A stretch of 6,128 bases of DNA. Origin: Opitutaceae bacterium UBA6669 (lineage in GTDB: Bacteria > Verrucomicrobiota > Verrucomicrobiia > Opitutales > Opitutaceae). The position numbers and the translations under genes were made by a program. Shown piece by piece: positions 5,261 to 6,128 of this stretch. The notes beneath the pieces were generated by a model. The model searched no databases. It was not told the origin of the DNA and was given only the letters and a program-made list of their open reading frames with translations. How positions within the stretch are numbered: position 1 is the first letter of the stretch; the number at the start of each line of letters is the position of its first letter. The stretch covers positions 9,265-15,392 of the forward strand of contig DKKJ01000142.1 of the NCBI GenBank assembly GCA_002455175.1, read 5' to 3'.

Positions 5261-6128
5261 ATGAGCTTCACCCCTTCTGCCTCCTCGAACACGATCGCGA
5301 TCGACCCGGTGACGCTCACGCCGCGTTTCCGCTCCTGGCAGACGCGTACGCTGATTGCGACGATGTTCGGCTACGCGGCGTTTTACTTCGTCAGAAAAAA
5401 TTTGAGCGTGGCCATGCCCGCCATGCAGGAGGACCTTCATATCACCAAGGCCGACCTCGGGCTGTTCCTCACGCTCCACGGACTGCTCTATGGAGTGTCA
5501 CGTTTCGTGAATGGGATGTGGGCAGATCGCGCCAATGCGCGTTATTTCATGGTGGCAGGCCTCATGTTATCCGTGGGTGCAAATGTCTTTTTCGGGTTTA
5601 GCTCCACGGTGCTGCTGCTCGGGATTGCCTGGATGATCAATGGCTGGGTCCAGGGCATGGGTTTTCCCCCGTGTTGTCGGCTAATGACGCATTGGTTTCC
5701 TCCGCAACAACTGGCCACCAAGATGTCGATCTGGAACACCTCACATTCTATCGGAGCTTGGGTGGCTGTCATCTTTTGTGGATACGTGGTTTCTTTCGGT
5801 TGGCGCTGGTGCTTCTTCGGTCCGGCCATCCTCTGTTCGATCGCCGGGGTAATCCTCTTTATCCTTTTGCGTGACACTCCGAGTTCCGTCGGTCTGCCGG
5901 AAATCAAAGTGGACACAGGGGAAGAAACCGATCGCGAAGACCGAAAATCAGCCAGCTACAAAGCGTTCGTGCGGAAACAAGTCTTCATGAACCCGTATAT
6001 TTGGCTGATCTCCTTCGCCAATTTCTTCGTCTACATCCTGCGTTTCGCAGTCCTGGATTGGGGTCCAACTTTGCTCAAAGAAATGAAAGGATTTTCGCTC
6101 CAGCACGCCAGTTGGATGGTAGCCGGAT
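5261..6128 (+). CDS. Organophosphate:phosphate antiporter, GlpT/UhpT-type MFS transporter, N-terminal part (3' end outside window)
   Basis: The first 289 residues of an inner-membrane major facilitator of the OPA family, which exchanges an organophosphate for inorganic phosphate. The frame stays open to the right edge. Seen: YFVRKNLSVAMP, matching GlpT YLVRKNFALAMP with Arg45 at the same number; DRAN at the loop after helix 2; GWVQGMGFPPCCR in helix 4; IWNTSHSIG with H162 equivalent to GlpT His165; RDTPSSVGLP before the central loop; and FVYILRFAVLDWGPTLLKE with R261 equivalent to the second phosphate-binding arginine, R269. About six helices (28-52, 64-86, 94-113, 115-138, 157-179, 181-203) precede a charged cytoplasmic loop (204-243), and a seventh follows. 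The position of GlpT Lys80 is Arg81. ATG 5261 lies 14 bp after the dehydrogenase stop and lacks a ribosome site, suggesting coupling. Substrate may be glycerol-1-phosphate, glycerol-3-phosphate or a related polyol phosphate. A sensor-type (UhpC-like) member is less likely without UhpA/UhpB genes nearby. Confidence 0.93.
   Translation, partial: MSFTPSASSNTIAIDPVTLTPRFRSWQTRTLIATMFGYAAFYFVRKNLSVAMPAMQEDLHITKADLGLFLTLHGLLYGVSRFVNGMWADRANARYFMVAGLMLSVGANVFFGFSSTVLLLGIAWMINGWVQGMGFPPCCRLMTHWFPPQQLATKMSIWNTSHSIGAWVAVIFCGYVVSFGWRWCFFGPAILCSIAGVILFILLRDTPSSVGLPEIKVDTGEETDREDRKSASYKAFVRKQVFMNPYIWLISFANFFVYILRFAVLDWGPTLLKEMKGFSLQHASWMVAG

Noticed and set aside
5206..5601. 131-aa plus-strand frame over the transporter start
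   Set aside because: The overlapping frame from 5261 gives an unmistakable GlpT-type protein with conserved arginines, so this one is a shadow.
5542..5916. 124-aa minus-strand frame inside the transporter gene
   Set aside because: Antisense to conserved transmembrane coding sequence with no independent support.

Overview
The window looks like a Gram-negative-type bacterial chromosome of moderately high GC, judged by eye at roughly 55-58%. It is densely coded and every supported gene is on the + strand. Families and codon use do not fix the lineage. An environmental proteobacterial, NC10, Nitrospirota or Acidobacteria-like host would all fit, and I do not commit to one.

There are three regions. 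(1) Positions 1-1989 hold the end of a transcription unit: the C-terminal part of an aldehyde dehydrogenase, cut by the left edge, and one base after its stop a complete type-I-like glutamine synthetase family enzyme. The pairing and the sequence type suggest catabolism of an amine through a gamma-glutamylated intermediate, as in the Puu putrescine pathway, rather than ammonia assimilation. (2) Positions 1990-2821 are an 832-bp stretch with no convincing gene. It contains small hairpins, a 355-bp segment bounded by perfect 14-bp inverted repeats (2168-2522, possibly a MITE or a decayed insertion sequence), two further internal copies of the same CTGTCTCA core, a short run of degenerate 7-bp repeats, and two candidate promoter elements for the next operon. 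(3) Positions 2822-6128 hold a second transcription unit: a SorC-family sugar-phosphate-responsive regulator, a complete AraM/EgsA-type sn-glycerol-1-phosphate dehydrogenase, and the first 289 codons of a GlpT/UhpT-type organophosphate:phosphate antiporter that runs off the right edge.

The second operon reads as an inducible uptake and oxidation module for a phosphorylated polyol. The transporter would bring in an organophosphate, the dehydrogenase would interconvert sn-glycerol-1-phosphate (or a close relative) with dihydroxyacetone phosphate, and the regulator would sense the phosphorylated compound. Glycerol-1-phosphate chemistry is better known from archaeal lipid synthesis, so a bacterial copy beside a dedicated organophosphate transporter is the most interesting point in the window. 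The enzyme families are known; the possible novelty is the substrate and pathway. I saw no RNA gene, CRISPR array, defence system or intact transposase.
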